Assembly (NCBI GenBank): GCA_003244275.1
Contig: QHCF01000150.1
Location: 1 to 39,424 of the forward strand
DNA from: Acidimicrobiales bacterium
GTDB lineage: Bacteria > Actinomycetota > Acidimicrobiia > Acidimicrobiales > QHCF01
Direction of reading: 5' to 3'
Length of the DNA stretch: 39,424 nucleotides
Part shown: positions 24,466-33,551 of the stretch, piece by piece
Layout of the letters: every line of letters starts with the position of its first letter
Numbering within the stretch: the first letter of the stretch is position 1
The notes under the pieces: model-generated
The model's database searches: none
Told to the model about the DNA's origin: nothing
The model's input: the letters and a program-made list of their open reading frames with translations, nothing else
Made by a program: the position numbers and the translations under genes

Positions 24466-25766
24466 CCCGCCACCCGCTCGTCACCCGACCGCCGGCTGAC
24501 GTCTATCCGCAGTGGTAAGGCCACCAGCCCAACGGTACGAGCCGGGTTCATCACCTCAAAACGATCCTGGTTTTCCCGCCAGTCATAGACAGGTCCGTCG
24601 GCATGACGATGGACACCGATGATGAGATCATATGTACCGTCCAGCAGGGGAATACTATCGAAGCAGAACGCCACCTCTCCTTTCCCGTCGATAACGCCCA
24701 GCGGCTTCTCTATCGTCTCGGTATTGGCACCAAAGACCAGGTCACCCTTGACATCGTGAACAGCGATCCCGAATACCACGTCATCAACCGCCTCGGTCGC
24801 CTCATAGCTAACCCGTACGGTCAGGGGCTCATTGGGCAACAGGTATGGGCGGGTTCCGGCCTCGGGATGCTCAATGCTCACCTCCGTGATGCTCACCAGT
24901 CGTTGGGGCGGCGCCGGGGCCGCATCGGGCAACGAAACCAACCCGGCAACATCGCTACCTTGCGTACCAAACTCGCCGGCGGCTGACCGGGGGACGGCGT
25001 CCGACGACGTCTCGTCATCGGGAACCTCCTCCCCCATCGCCTGCAGGTGCTCGCGGTAGGCCCGAATGGCCTCCCCCGGGGGCCCCTCAGCCACCAGATG
25101 ACCATGGTGCAACACGTACACTCGCTTGCAGATCTGTCGCACCAGATCCGGTGAATGGGAGACAAAGACGATGGTGCGACCCTCATCCTGGAACAACCTC
25201 ACCCGGTCGATGCACTTGCGCTGGAAGTTCTCGTCTCCCACGGCCAGCACCTCATCGACCAACAAGATGTCGGGCTCCATGTTCACTGCCACCGCGAAGC
25301 CCAGGCGGGTGTACATACCTGACGAGTAATATTTGACCTGATTGTCGATAAAGTGCTCGAGTTCGGCGAAAGCAACTATGGCGTCGAACCGCTTGTCGAT
25401 CTCCCGGCGGGCCATGCCCAGCAGTGAGGCATTGAGGTATATGTTGTCCCTGCCGCTGAGCTCGGGGTGGAAACCGGATCCCAGCTCAAGCATGGCTGCC
25501 AACTGTCCTCGCACCACAATGCGACCACTGGTCGGCTGGAGGATGGCGGCGACGCAGTTGAGCAGGGTGGACTTGCCGGAGCCATTGTGTCCCAGGAGAC
25601 CGACGGTCTCGCCCTCCCCAACCACCATCGAGATGTCACGCAGGGCCCAGAACTCCTCGTAGGGAGTGTGCCCGAAATGGATGGCGCGTTCCTTGAGTGA
25701 CGTGTACTTCTCGTGGTAAAGACGAAAACGCTTGGACACCTCCTCCACCTCGATGACCGGCGCCAA
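24462..25766 (-). CDS. wzt: Polysaccharide ABC exporter ATPase with carbohydrate-binding C-domain
   Basis: A 434-residue ATPase powering export of an undecaprenyl-linked polysaccharide through Wzm. Walker A GHNGSGKS (59-66), signature YSSGM (147-151), Walker B ILLVDE (167-172) and switch His in FVSHSPD. After a linker (about 242-285), residues 288-425 are a beta-sandwich like the Wzt C-domain of E. coli O9a, which recognises the modified chain end. With three methyltransferase-type genes in the operon, this fits a cap-and-export scheme. TTG 25766 chosen: GAGGAG (25778-25783) lies 11 bases upstream and VIEVEEVSKRF is the expected N-terminus. It begins five bases after the wzm stop. Confidence 0.93.
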   Translation of the reverse strand: MAPVIEVEEVSKRFRLYHEKYTSLKERAIHFGHTPYEEFWALRDISMVVGEGETVGLLGHNGSGKSTLLNCVAAILQPTSGRIVVRGQLAAMLELGSGFHPELSGRDNIYLNASLLGMARREIDKRFDAIVAFAELEHFIDNQVKYYSSGMYTRLGFAVAVNMEPDILLVDEVLAVGDENFQRKCIDRVRLFQDEGRTIVFVSHSPDLVRQICKRVYVLHHGHLVAEGPPGEAIRAYREHLQAMGEEVPDDETSSDAVPRSAAGEFGTQGSDVAGLVSLPDAAPAPPQRLVSITEVSIEHPEAGTRPYLLPNEPLTVRVSYEATEAVDDVVFGIAVHDVKGDLVFGANTETIEKPLGVIDGKGEVAFCFDSIPLLDGTYDLIIGVHRHADGPVYDWRENQDRFEVMNPARTVGLVALPLRIDVSRRSGDERVAG

Positions 25767-25771
25767 CTGAC

Positions 25772-26767
25772 TCAGAGCTCCTCGGCGAAGTTGCCCTCTA
25801 GGTGGCCGAAGACAACCAGCGCTCCTATGAATAGGGCACAGGACACGGCGATGACTCCGAGCAGGATGAACAGGTACCACTCCAGACCGTAGGTCGGCAG
25901 GATTTGTACAACCTGGCTGTGGCCGTGGACGGTGCTGACTGGGCTCACCTTTGCGTAGAGGGCCCGCTGGAAGGTCAGGACTATGGGCGTCACTGGGTTG
26001 AGGAAATAGACCCATAGCAGATGGTGCTGGCTCAGCCGACCGGCGATCAACTGGTAAGGATATACAATGGGATTGGCCCAGAACCACGCCACCATCACCA
26101 ACTCGATGAGGTGTTGGACATCGCGCAGGTACACGTTCACCGCCGAGAGAAAAACCCCGAGAGCGGAGGCCAGGATCACTACTGCCACCAGGGCGAGTAT
26201 CAGCAGCGGGAGGTAGCTGAGAGCTGGGGCCACGTGGAATGCAATGAGGGATATGACCAGCACGATACCCTGAAGAAAGAAGAACACCAGGGCTGCGCCG
26301 ACTGACGCCAATGCGAGTATTTCCCGCGGAAATGCGACCTTCTTGACGATGCTGGCATTGCCCACCACCGCCGTGGTGGCTGACGACACCGCCGTCTGGA
26401 ACATGTTCCAGACCAGCAGGCCACAGAGCAGATAAATCGCAAAGAGTGGGATTCCACTTCCCAGGACTATCTGGAAGACGAAGTAGTAAACCCCCAGGTA
26501 CATGGCCGGATTGAGCATCGACCACATAAAGCCCAGGATGCTGTTCTTGTACTTGACCTTGAGCTCTTTGCGAACCAAGCCGACAACCAGCTCGCGGTAA
26601 CGCCAGATGTCAAGGGTCCGCCGCCATACGCTGACGTCGGGGGTTATGACCCGCATCGGCGGAGTCTTGTGGCCGCGTTTGGCGGTTCGATCACCGACGT
26701 CGGATAACGATGCACCGGTCGCCTCGGTCGCCGTTACGGCCGAGGCGGTCTGGCGACCGCTCAGCAT
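25772..26767 (-). CDS. wzm: Polysaccharide ABC exporter permease
   Basis: A 331-residue ABC-2 type permease with six predicted spans after a cytoplasmic N-terminus of about 50 residues and an interface helix (WRYRELVVGLVRKELKVKY). KNSILGFMWSMLNPAMYLGVYY is the typical start of span 1 in Wzm, TagG and RfbA permeases. Partner of the downstream Wzt. The N-terminal 45 residues are longer than usual and polar. ATG 26767 has GGGAG five bases upstream. First gene of a nine-gene minus-strand operon; a TAGCAT hexamer about 35 bases upstream could be its -10. Confidence 0.93.
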   Translation of the reverse strand: MLSGRQTASAVTATEATGASLSDVGDRTAKRGHKTPPMRVITPDVSVWRRTLDIWRYRELVVGLVRKELKVKYKNSILGFMWSMLNPAMYLGVYYFVFQIVLGSGIPLFAIYLLCGLLVWNMFQTAVSSATTAVVGNASIVKKVAFPREILALASVGAALVFFFLQGIVLVISLIAFHVAPALSYLPLLILALVAVVILASALGVFLSAVNVYLRDVQHLIELVMVAWFWANPIVYPYQLIAGRLSQHHLLWVYFLNPVTPIVLTFQRALYAKVSPVSTVHGHSQVVQILPTYGLEWYLFILLGVIAVSCALFIGALVVFGHLEGNFAEEL

Positions 26768-26864
26768 GTCAACTCCCTAGCTCTGATTCGCACGTCCCGA
26801 CCATGCTAGCCCGACCCGGCTGTCGCTCCCGGGGTGAATCGGTAGCGCCCCTGTGGGCCGCCAG

Positions 26865-27479
26865 TCAGGTGTCGATGCTGGCCGCCGCCGAGCGGTCGAT
26901 GACCCGGTCGATGAAGCCGTATTCGCAGGCCTCCTCGGCGGTGAACCATCGGTCGCGGTCCGAGTCAGTCTCGATTCGCTCGACCGGTTGGCCGGTGTGG
27001 AAGGAGATCCGCTCGGCCATCATCCGCTTGAGGTACACGATCTGCTCCGCCTGGATGGCGATGTCTGACGCCATACCCTGCATCTGGCCCGATGGCTGGT
27101 GCATCAAGATGCGCGAGTGGGGCAGGGCATAGCGCTTGCCGGGGGCGCCGGCGCACAGGAGAAACTGGCCCATGGATGCGGCCAGGCCGACGCAGATGGT
27201 CCCCACGTCGCAGGTCACGTACTGCATGGTGTCGTAGATGGCCAGCCCGTCGGTCACCGAGCCACCCGGCGAGTTGATGTAGAGGGCGATGTCCCGTTCC
27301 CGGTCCTCGGCGTCGAGCAGCAGCAGCTGGGCGCAGATGAGGTTGGCCGATGTCTCGTCCACCTGCGTGCCGAGGAAGACGATGCGCTCTTTGAGCAGGC
27401 GCTGAAAGATGTCCTGGGTGCGGTCGGAGCCGCCAGACTGGTTCTGTCCGGAGATGTTGAGGGCTGGAGGGCTTTCCAT
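26865..27479 (-). CDS. clpP: ATP-dependent Clp protease proteolytic subunit
   Basis: A 204-residue serine peptidase that forms the ClpP barrel and degrades proteins fed by Clp ATPases. Triad: Ser102 ([11 protein letters not shown]), His127 (LMHQPSG) and Asp172 ([11 protein letters not shown]). YINSPGGSV and MQGMASDI are conserved family segments. ATG 27479 with TAGCCT 7 bases before it suggests a leaderless mRNA. Actinobacteria usually have two clpP genes beside clpX; here this copy stands alone beside tRNA-Leu and the glycan genes, so a second copy probably lies elsewhere. Confidence 0.95.
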   Translation of the reverse strand: MESPPALNISGQNQSGGSDRTQDIFQRLLKERIVFLGTQVDETSANLICAQLLLLDAEDRERDIALYINSPGGSVTDGLAIYDTMQYVTCDVGTICVGLAASMGQFLLCAGAPGKRYALPHSRILMHQPSGQMQGMASDIAIQAEQIVYLKRMMAERISFHTGQPVERIETDSDRDRWFTAEEACEYGFIDRVIDRSAAASIDT

Positions 27480-27486
27480 ATGGGGA

Positions 27487-27492
27487 AGGCTA
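27487..27492 (-). promoter_or_regulatory. Candidate -10 element (TAGCCT) of clpP
   Basis: On the minus strand TAGCCT-N7-ATG, the same hexamer and spacing as before murI and the gene at 39332. The expected transcription start falls on the start codon. Confidence 0.4.
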
Positions 27493-27532
27493 GCGGTCGT
27501 TGACTGCCCGATAGTCTGAGCCGACACCCGTC

Positions 27533-27614
27533 GCGGGCGTGGCGGAAGCGGCAGACGCGCCGGGTTTAGGTCCCGGTCCCGAAAGGGATGGGAGTTCGAG
27601 TCTCCCCGCCCGCA
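27533..27614 (+). tRNA. tRNA-Leu (anticodon UAG)
   Basis: Acceptor GCGGGCG (27533-27539) pairs with CGCCCGC (27607-27613), with A as discriminator; CA follows, so part of CCA may not be encoded. Anticodon stem CCGGG/CCCGG encloses TTTAGGT, giving anticodon TAG (reads CUA). The long variable arm and T-arm GGGAG/CTCCC with loop TTCGAGT fit a class II leucine tRNA. No downstream copy of its 3' end is seen. Confidence 0.95.
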
Positions 27615-27713
27615 CAGGCCCTCTGACCTGCCAGTGGGCCCCGACGACCAGCGGCGCCAGAGGCGGCGGGAGGTCAGGTGGGCAGCCCGCGTCAACCATT
27701 GCGAGACGACAGG

Positions 27714-27719
27714 TACGCT
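27714..27719 (+). promoter_or_regulatory. Candidate -10 element (TACGCT) of the GT-C-like gene
   Basis: TACGCT-N6-GTG(27726). It competes with a reading from GTG 27678, which has GGGAGG four bases upstream. Confidence 0.3.
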
Positions 27720-27725
27720 GCGGCG

Positions 27726-29237
27726 GTGGACGCCACGGCTTGGCGGCGAGTCGCCGAGAGCCAGCGGCCTGCTGAAGAACCAGTTCCGCGGTTTTGGTAT
27801 TGGGTGTTGCTGGCCTGCGTTGCGTGCCTGGGTGTCTTCCTTGCCTTTTGGCACCTCGGGGTGGCGAGCTGGAACACCGACGAGCTGGTCTATGCCCGGG
27901 CTGGGCTGGCCTACGTACACGGTCACTTCGGTGCCAACCAGGAGCATCCCTTCTTGGCCAAGGACATCATGGGCCTTTCACAACTGGTCATGGGGGCTGG
28001 TCAGGTGGCTGCCCGCGTGCCCGCCGCCCTAGCGGGCCTGCTCACCGGAGTGGTGCTCTGGGACTTCACCCGACGGTTGAGCGGATGGTGGACCGCCCTG
28101 GTCGCCCTCGCCCTGTGGCTGCTCTTACCCCACGCGGCGTGGTTCGTCGGCTACCAGCTTGACGTTGCGGACCTCGCCCGCTACGGGATGCTCGACGTCA
28201 TCACCGCTCTGTTCATGATGACAGCAGTGGCGATGGGCTGGAAGTGGGCAGTCTCGGGAAGCTGGCGTTGGGCCCTGGGCACTGGCGCGGCAGTGGGTCT
28301 GGCTGCGGCCAGCAAGGCGCCCGGGGTGTTGGTCCTGCCGGTGGTCCTGGTGGCTGGAGTGGCTGGGATGGCCGCAACCGGACGCTGGCCCCGCGCAATT
28401 TTTCAGGGAGCCGCCACCTCCCTGGTGGCCACCGCCACCGTCTTGGCCACTTACCTTCCGGCCGGACCGGCCCAAGCGGCAGCAGCCATCAGCTACATGT
28501 GGCGCTTCCAGTCGGCCCACGGTGCCGCCGGACACCCGGTCATCGTGGCCAGCACCCTTTACCGCCACCCCCCTTGGTGGTCCCACCTTTACTGGCAGAC
28601 CCAAAATTACGGTGTTGCCGTCACAGCCATCGGTGCGTTGGCCATACTGGCCGCTGTGGTGTTGGGGCACCGCCCGATCCATTTCTATTTGCTGGCCGCG
28701 GCCGTCGTGCCCTGGGCTTATCTGTCATTCCTGGTGGGTTTCGCCCTTCCTCACTACTACTACCTCTACCAGGCCCCACTGGCCGTTCTGGTGGCCATGG
28801 GCCTGACTGAGCTGCTCCACCGCGCTCACGGCTTACGCACAGTTACGGGGAGAGGGGCGCTGACCGCCGTTGGCTTTGGGGGACTGACGCTCTTGGCTCT
28901 ACCCTTTGCCGCTCTGACCGAACGGTTCATCGCCACCGTGGCCACCCTGCAGCCGTCCGACTATGCAGCCGCGGCTCAGATCATAAGCAACCGCCCAGAG
29001 TCTGACGGGACTGTTGCCGTCGCCGGTTACTCCAACGTGGAGGCGGCCTACCTGCCGCGGCACTCGGTCATCGACGCCAGAGTGCTGACAGGCCCGGTTA
29101 CCGCCATCCTGGTCGACCCGCTCGTGACTCGGAGTCTGTTCCATTACGCCGGCCTTGACACCTACCTGGCCAGACACAGCTCGCAGATGACGACCCAACA
29201 CGTCGACCGCCTGACCCTTTACCTGACTCGTAGATGA
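27726..29237 (+). CDS. GT39/PMT-type membrane glycosyltransferase
   Basis: A 503-residue protein with about ten spans, the GT-C fold of ArnT and protein mannosyltransferase-like enzymes that use polyprenyl-phosphate sugars on the outer face of the membrane. The first loop carries [11 protein letters not shown] (acid pair Asp52-Glu53) followed by [11 protein letters not shown], both characteristic of the PMT_2 family. A short C-terminal extracytoplasmic part (about 410-503) follows. GTG 27726 is used because of the TACGCT-N6 spacing; GTG 27678 would add 16 residues. The next gene starts in its stop codon (ATGA), so the two membrane proteins are co-translated. Confidence 0.82.
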   Translation: MDATAWRRVAESQRPAEEPVPRFWYWVLLACVACLGVFLAFWHLGVASWNTDELVYARAGLAYVHGHFGANQEHPFLAKDIMGLSQLVMGAGQVAARVPAALAGLLTGVVLWDFTRRLSGWWTALVALALWLLLPHAAWFVGYQLDVADLARYGMLDVITALFMMTAVAMGWKWAVSGSWRWALGTGAAVGLAAASKAPGVLVLPVVLVAGVAGMAATGRWPRAIFQGAATSLVATATVLATYLPAGPAQAAAAISYMWRFQSAHGAAGHPVIVASTLYRHPPWWSHLYWQTQNYGVAVTAIGALAILAAVVLGHRPIHFYLLAAAVVPWAYLSFLVGFALPHYYYLYQAPLAVLVAMGLTELLHRAHGLRTVTGRGALTAVGFGGLTLLALPFAALTERFIATVATLQPSDYAAAAQIISNRPESDGTVAVAGYSNVEAAYLPRHSVIDARVLTGPVTAILVDPLVTRSLFHYAGLDTYLARHSSQMTTQHVDRLTLYLTRR

Positions 29238-31078
29238 CGGGCACAGCCGAGACCACGCCCACCGAAGCAGCACCTGGCGGCTCGGCAGGTTTCACGGCCG
29301 GAGCCGACGCCAACAGCCCGAGTCAGCTCTCTCGGAGTCGCAGGGCCCGCTTGGTGGGTCTCCTCGCCTATCTGGGACTCGTCATGGCCGGAACCGTCGT
29401 CGTCATCAGGCCATCCTCTCTCGCCTGGTCAGGTGGGTTCATCGCCGGCCACTACGCCCAGGGCGCCCCCCCATACGGCGACCATCTCCAGACTTCGTAC
29501 TATCTGTGGTTGTGGGCCCATGCTCTTACCAGCCTGGCCCACGTCCCCTGGACTGACCCGTACCAGTTCATTGGTCTCGGCCACCAACTCCCGCAACCGT
29601 TTGGCTGGCCGCTGATCCTGGTCTCAGTACCAGTAGACCTCATAGCAGGACCGGTCGCCGCCTACAACGCCTTGGTCCTGTTGGCTTTCCCAGCCTGCGC
29701 GGCAGCAACCTACGCTCTGGCTCGCTCGCTGGGGCTGTCGCCTCCGGCCGGTGCGGTCGCCGGCTTTGCGTTTGCGTTTGAACCCTTTCGAGTCCTCCAG
29801 GGCACGGGCCACATCAATGCCCTGTTGGCTCCTCTGCTGCCTCTCCTGGTCCTCTGCGCCGAGCTCGCCCTGCGCCGTCAGGGCCGGCGGTCCCAGGTGG
29901 CGGCCTGGGGATGCGCAGTCACCTTCGTGTCGATCATGGCGTCCGCAGAGCTCCAGCTGGCCGTGTACGCCGCCTTCCTCCTTATCGGCTGGGTGATCCT
30001 GAGAGCCCCCGGACTGTCTCGTCAGCACCTTCGCACCTTGGTCTGGCCGTTGGCCGCCATGCTGATCGGCGCTCTGGCCGTGGCCGTGGTGGACGTCGTG
30101 TACGTCCTGGGGCCGAGCGCCACTGCCAACGGTCAGTCGGCCGCCATGGCCGCCGCTTACGCTCCCGGCGTGAGAAGCCTGCTGTCCGCCAAGGTGCCTC
30201 CCCAAGGGGAGCGCTACATCTATCCCGGCGTGGTCATCGCGTCGCTGGCCGGGGTGGGACTAGTTTGGTCTATATGCCGAGGCGGCAAGCGACTCCTGGC
30301 AGTGGGACTGCTGCTGGGCCTTGGGATCGTCGCCTTTGTGGCCATCGGGCCCAGTCTGACGAAGTACCCAGCCATCCAGCAGGCAGCACGGGCGATACCC
30401 CCACTGAGCTATATCCGGGTGCCGGGCCGAATCGACATTGCGGCCGGCGTCATCTTGGCCGTGCTGGCGGCCATGGGGATCCAGGCCTTCCGCCCGCCCA
30501 CCCTTCGGGTCCTGGTCGCCGTTGTCGCGCTGGTGGGCATCATCGCCGAGCTACCGGCCGGCTTCTACAGCTTCAACCCCGTGCCACCGCCTCTGGCGGG
30601 CGTACCGGCCCGGTCCGTAGTTCTCGACCTGCCCCCATTTGCTCCTACCGATGCGCGAGCCTCCAACTACGGCTACGAGGCAGTGGGCCACCCCATCCAA
30701 ATCGCCGGTGGCTACTCTCCCTTCGCAACGCCGGCCATCATCGCGGCCGTGAGCGACCTCACAGGAATAGCTGGCGTGCCGGTCGACTCCTGTCTGTGGG
30801 CCAGGCTCGTCTCCCGACACTCGATCGAGTACGTGGCTGTTCATACCGGTCTCTACGACATCTCCACGGACGTATGGCACACCACGGGGGAGGCGCTTGT
30901 GGCTGCCCTGGGCCAGATGGCTGGCTTCACCCGGGTTGGCCAGGCCGGACCGGGAGGCATCGTCACCTTCAGGGTGGACAGGGCGTCGCTGGCCTGCCCG
31001 GTCTCACCAGCCAACCTGGTCACCCAGGGTCACTCCGGCCGACTTCCTGTGCTGGCCCCACCCCGGGGGACTCCTTGA
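29234..31078 (+). CDS. Large polytopic membrane protein, GT-C-like
   Basis: A 614-residue protein with about twelve hydrophobic spans after a Thr/Ala/Gly-rich N-terminus of 45 residues. Segments GHYAQGAPPYGDHLQTSYYLW, then FIGLGHQLPQPFGWPL and FEPFRVLQGTGHINALLAPLLPL, match the layout of actinobacterial membrane proteins annotated as GT-C glycosyltransferases (YfhO-like). The minus-strand protein at 31523-33406 has the same features (a loop ending in a histidine-rich HINxL or HIHLTLVAFPPLL segment), so the two are distant paralogues. C-terminal 130 residues are extracytoplasmic. Starts in the ATGA of the preceding gene. Substrate unknown. Confidence 0.72.
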   Translation: MTGTAETTPTEAAPGGSAGFTAGADANSPSQLSRSRRARLVGLLAYLGLVMAGTVVVIRPSSLAWSGGFIAGHYAQGAPPYGDHLQTSYYLWLWAHALTSLAHVPWTDPYQFIGLGHQLPQPFGWPLILVSVPVDLIAGPVAAYNALVLLAFPACAAATYALARSLGLSPPAGAVAGFAFAFEPFRVLQGTGHINALLAPLLPLLVLCAELALRRQGRRSQVAAWGCAVTFVSIMASAELQLAVYAAFLLIGWVILRAPGLSRQHLRTLVWPLAAMLIGALAVAVVDVVYVLGPSATANGQSAAMAAAYAPGVRSLLSAKVPPQGERYIYPGVVIASLAGVGLVWSICRGGKRLLAVGLLLGLGIVAFVAIGPSLTKYPAIQQAARAIPPLSYIRVPGRIDIAAGVILAVLAAMGIQAFRPPTLRVLVAVVALVGIIAELPAGFYSFNPVPPPLAGVPARSVVLDLPPFAPTDARASNYGYEAVGHPIQIAGGYSPFATPAIIAAVSDLTGIAGVPVDSCLWARLVSRHSIEYVAVHTGLYDISTDVWHTTGEALVAALGQMAGFTRVGQAGPGGIVTFRVDRASLACPVSPANLVTQGHSGRLPVLAPPRGTP

Positions 31079-31093
31079 CGGGCTCAGCTCAAC

Positions 31094-31489
31094 TCAGTAG
31101 TCGTCCGCTCCGGTGCGGCGCTGGCGCTTGCGATCGCCCTGGCGACGCTTGGAGTCGAGGCGCCGGACCTGCGACCCACGGGTGGCCCTGGTGGGACGGC
31201 GCTCCCGCTTGACCTGCAACCCTACTGCCAAGCGATCGGCGAGTCGATCGAGGGCGATCTGGCGGTTGCGAGCCTGCGACCGCTCGTCGGAGGCAACCAC
31301 CCGCACCACCGGACCCAGTCGGTCCAACAGGCGCGCCTTCTGCCGGGGCCCGAGCGATGACGATGCAGCGACCTCGAAGCGGAGCTCGACGCGAGTGTTC
31401 GCCGTGTTGGCGTGCTGGCCACCCGGCCCTCCAGACCCCGTGAAACGCCACTCCAGCTCCGACAGGCTGATGGCACAGTGGCGGGCCAC
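31094..31489 (-). CDS. arfB: Alternative ribosome-rescue factor ArfB (YaeJ family)
   Basis: A 131-residue peptidyl-tRNA hydrolase that frees stalled ribosomes. The catalytic GGQ is at 23-25 in GSGGPGGQHANT, and the C-terminal 35 residues are strongly basic (KRERRPTRATRG, KRRQGDRKRQRR), the tail that enters the empty mRNA channel. The length is normal for the family. GTG 31489 is the conventional start; TAGCCTTGTCGG lies 24 bases further upstream. It sits 33 bases after the end of the membrane-protein gene on the same strand and converges on the gene at 29234. Confidence 0.92.
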   Translation of the reverse strand: MARHCAISLSELEWRFTGSGGPGGQHANTANTRVELRFEVAASSSLGPRQKARLLDRLGPVVRVVASDERSQARNRQIALDRLADRLAVGLQVKRERRPTRATRGSQVRRLDSKRRQGDRKRQRRTGADDY

Positions 31490-31522
31490 CTGCAGGAAAC
31501 CGGGACGGCCGATCCGACAAGG

Positions 31523-33406
31523 CTACCGTGCCCCGCCGATCCCAGGAGGGACCGAGCCGGGCCCTGTCAGATGCTCTCCGGGCGCGGCCGGGCAGTCGGT
31601 CCAGACGGCAACGCCGTCGTGCCAGGTCGGGGGCTCGCCGAGCACCCGGCGGAACAGTTCCACAGCCCTATTTGGCGCTGCTCCTTCACGTGCAACCACT
31701 ACTGCCCAGGTATTCCACCTCTCTAAGTCTGCTCTGGCCTGGGTAATAAGGCTGGCGGACAAGGCGGGGGGGGGTTCACCGGTGTAATAGTCGGTGAGCA
31801 AGGCCTGGAGGGTGGTGGGGTTGGGGAGGACCGTAACCCGTCCTCCGGGACCCGGCGTTTGGAAGTCACCATCCGGTATCCGGTAACGCAGGTTCGCCTG
31901 GGCCTGCCATAGTAGGGGACTGTACGGAGTGGGCCCGAACGGGTAAGTCACCACGACACTGCCGGCAGGAACTACGCGAACGTCGTTGGAGACAAACCAC
32001 CTCGGCACCTCCTCCCGTTGGGTTGAATAGGGCCACCTGGGAACGAGGGGAACCAAAGCTGCCATGCCGACAAGAGTGGCTACTGCTCCGGCCCTGAGCC
32101 CTCCCTTTAACGCCCCGAAACCTACAGACTGGATGCGGTCAATGCCAACGGCCAAGACGAGACCGATGAACAGGTCGACGTAGAGCATGAACCGTACCGC
32201 CAAGAGGCTCTGCAGCAATGGTAGATGCTGAAAGATGGTAAAGGGCAATCGAATCCCTGTCCTCCTTGTCCCAACGTCAAGCCGGGCACCGAGAGCTATC
32301 ACGAACGCAATAGCCGCCATCGCCAGTCCGAAGCAGACCAGTCGCTCTCGCCGGAACCGGAGACCCACCAAGGCGAGCACCATTAGAAGAGGAATACCAA
32401 GATACGTGCCGTTTTCAACGATGTCGGCGATTCCAAACCACTTGGCAGAAGTCATCGACGAACGAGCCGTGCTGAACACCATGGTTCCAGGCGCAACGAT
32501 TGGACCTCCCATGTTCGCCGAGTAGATGGCTCCATTCGGCTGTGCTGGCCCATTGATGTGCTGGGGCCCGGCCACCAGCACGTAAAGCGGGACGGCGAGT
32601 ATCACAACGGCCACCACTCCGGCTACCAACAGGGAGACGCTGGCGCGCCGCATACAGGAGCCACTTAAGCGACGAACGCCAAGGAGTATCACCACCCCGA
32701 TAGCAGCCATGATGGCGGTACTGGCCAGGACTTCAGTGGAGGTGAAGAACTGGGCGACAACCAATAGTCCCAGGATGATCCCACACGGGATAGGCGGTCT
32801 CCGTTGACGGACCAGCACCTCGTCCAGGACAAGCATTAACAGGGGAGGAAAGGCTACCAGCGTGAGATGGATATGGCCGAGACCCTGGTTCACCATGTAG
32901 GGCGAGAAGCCGTACAAAAGGCCGCCTACAAAGGCGGCCGGAGGCCAAGGGGCGTAACGGCGCAGGACGAAGAAGGCAGCGGTGGCCGATCCGGCGAAGG
33001 CCAGGGTGGCGAGAAGGTTGAAGCTAACCAGAGGACCAAGGGCCAGGGTGACGGGGGCTACCAGGAGGGCCGGCAGCATCATGCTGGCGTTGTCCATCAG
33101 GTTGACACCGTGTGGGTAATTGGCCCAGGTGCTTAGCAAAGGGTTGTGGCCGTGGAGGATTGCGAAGGGAGTCCAGGCCAGGAACCAGCTGTTGAGGGCG
33201 ATATCGCCGCACCCTCCGCACAACGATGTCCGCGCTGCTCCTCTGGACCACGACCCCCAGTAGGCAAAGACCGCCAGGGCGAGGTAGCAGGCGATTGCGC
33301 CGACCGCCCATTTAGCGGTCACGCGGCGGCGGTGTCGGTGCGCCGCCCTTTCCGAGTCCTGATCGGGGCCGACTGTGGTCATGCTGCTCATGGCGTTCCG
33401 AATCAC
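31523..33406 (-). CDS. Large polytopic membrane protein, GT-C-like
   Basis: A 627-residue protein with about twelve spans. Loop 1 reads CGGCGDIALNSWFLAWTPFA followed by NYPHGVNLMDNAS, and a later part GFSPYMVNQGLGHIHLTLVAF; this layout fits actinobacterial GT-C-type proteins and parallels the gene at 29234. The C-terminal 150 residues are extracytoplasmic and end Pro/Gly-rich. A paired CGGC in loop 1 is unusual and could form a disulfide. Starts possible at GTG 33406, ATG 33391 and ATG 33382. The 145 bases upstream hold no gene; three TACTGR words lie at 33410-33435. Function is inferred from layout only. Confidence 0.7.
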   Translation of the reverse strand: MIRNAMSSMTTVGPDQDSERAAHRHRRRVTAKWAVGAIACYLALAVFAYWGSWSRGAARTSLCGGCGDIALNSWFLAWTPFAILHGHNPLLSTWANYPHGVNLMDNASMMLPALLVAPVTLALGPLVSFNLLATLAFAGSATAAFFVLRRYAPWPPAAFVGGLLYGFSPYMVNQGLGHIHLTLVAFPPLLMLVLDEVLVRQRRPPIPCGIILGLLVVAQFFTSTEVLASTAIMAAIGVVILLGVRRLSGSCMRRASVSLLVAGVVAVVILAVPLYVLVAGPQHINGPAQPNGAIYSANMGGPIVAPGTMVFSTARSSMTSAKWFGIADIVENGTYLGIPLLMVLALVGLRFRRERLVCFGLAMAAIAFVIALGARLDVGTRRTGIRLPFTIFQHLPLLQSLLAVRFMLYVDLFIGLVLAVGIDRIQSVGFGALKGGLRAGAVATLVGMAALVPLVPRWPYSTQREEVPRWFVSNDVRVVPAGSVVVTYPFGPTPYSPLLWQAQANLRYRIPDGDFQTPGPGGRVTVLPNPTTLQALLTDYYTGEPPPALSASLITQARADLERWNTWAVVVAREGAAPNRAVELFRRVLGEPPTWHDGVAVWTDCPAAPGEHLTGPGSVPPGIGGAR

Positions 33407-33551
33407 TCAGTAGTTCAGTAACGCCAGTACCGCAGCTGGGGCCGCTGACTCACGGCCGCCCAAACTAACCCAACCTCATCACCACGGCACAGACGACCAA
33501 AATCCTTGCCTCATGCAGCTGGGATCTTGACCCACTTGGCGAGCGAAATGA

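Noticed and set aside
25767-26525. Upstream extension of the wzt frame
   Set aside because: Runs through the whole wzm gene out of frame; the wzt N-terminus VIEVEEVSKRF with a ribosome site lies at 25766.
27533-27614. tRNA-Leu as attachment site of an integrated element
   Set aside because: No second copy of the tRNA 3' end and no integrase in the window; flanking genes are ordinary chromosomal ones.
27615-27677. Terminator after the tRNA
   Set aside because: CTGACCT and AGGTCAG can pair, but the loop is about 40 bases and no T-run follows.
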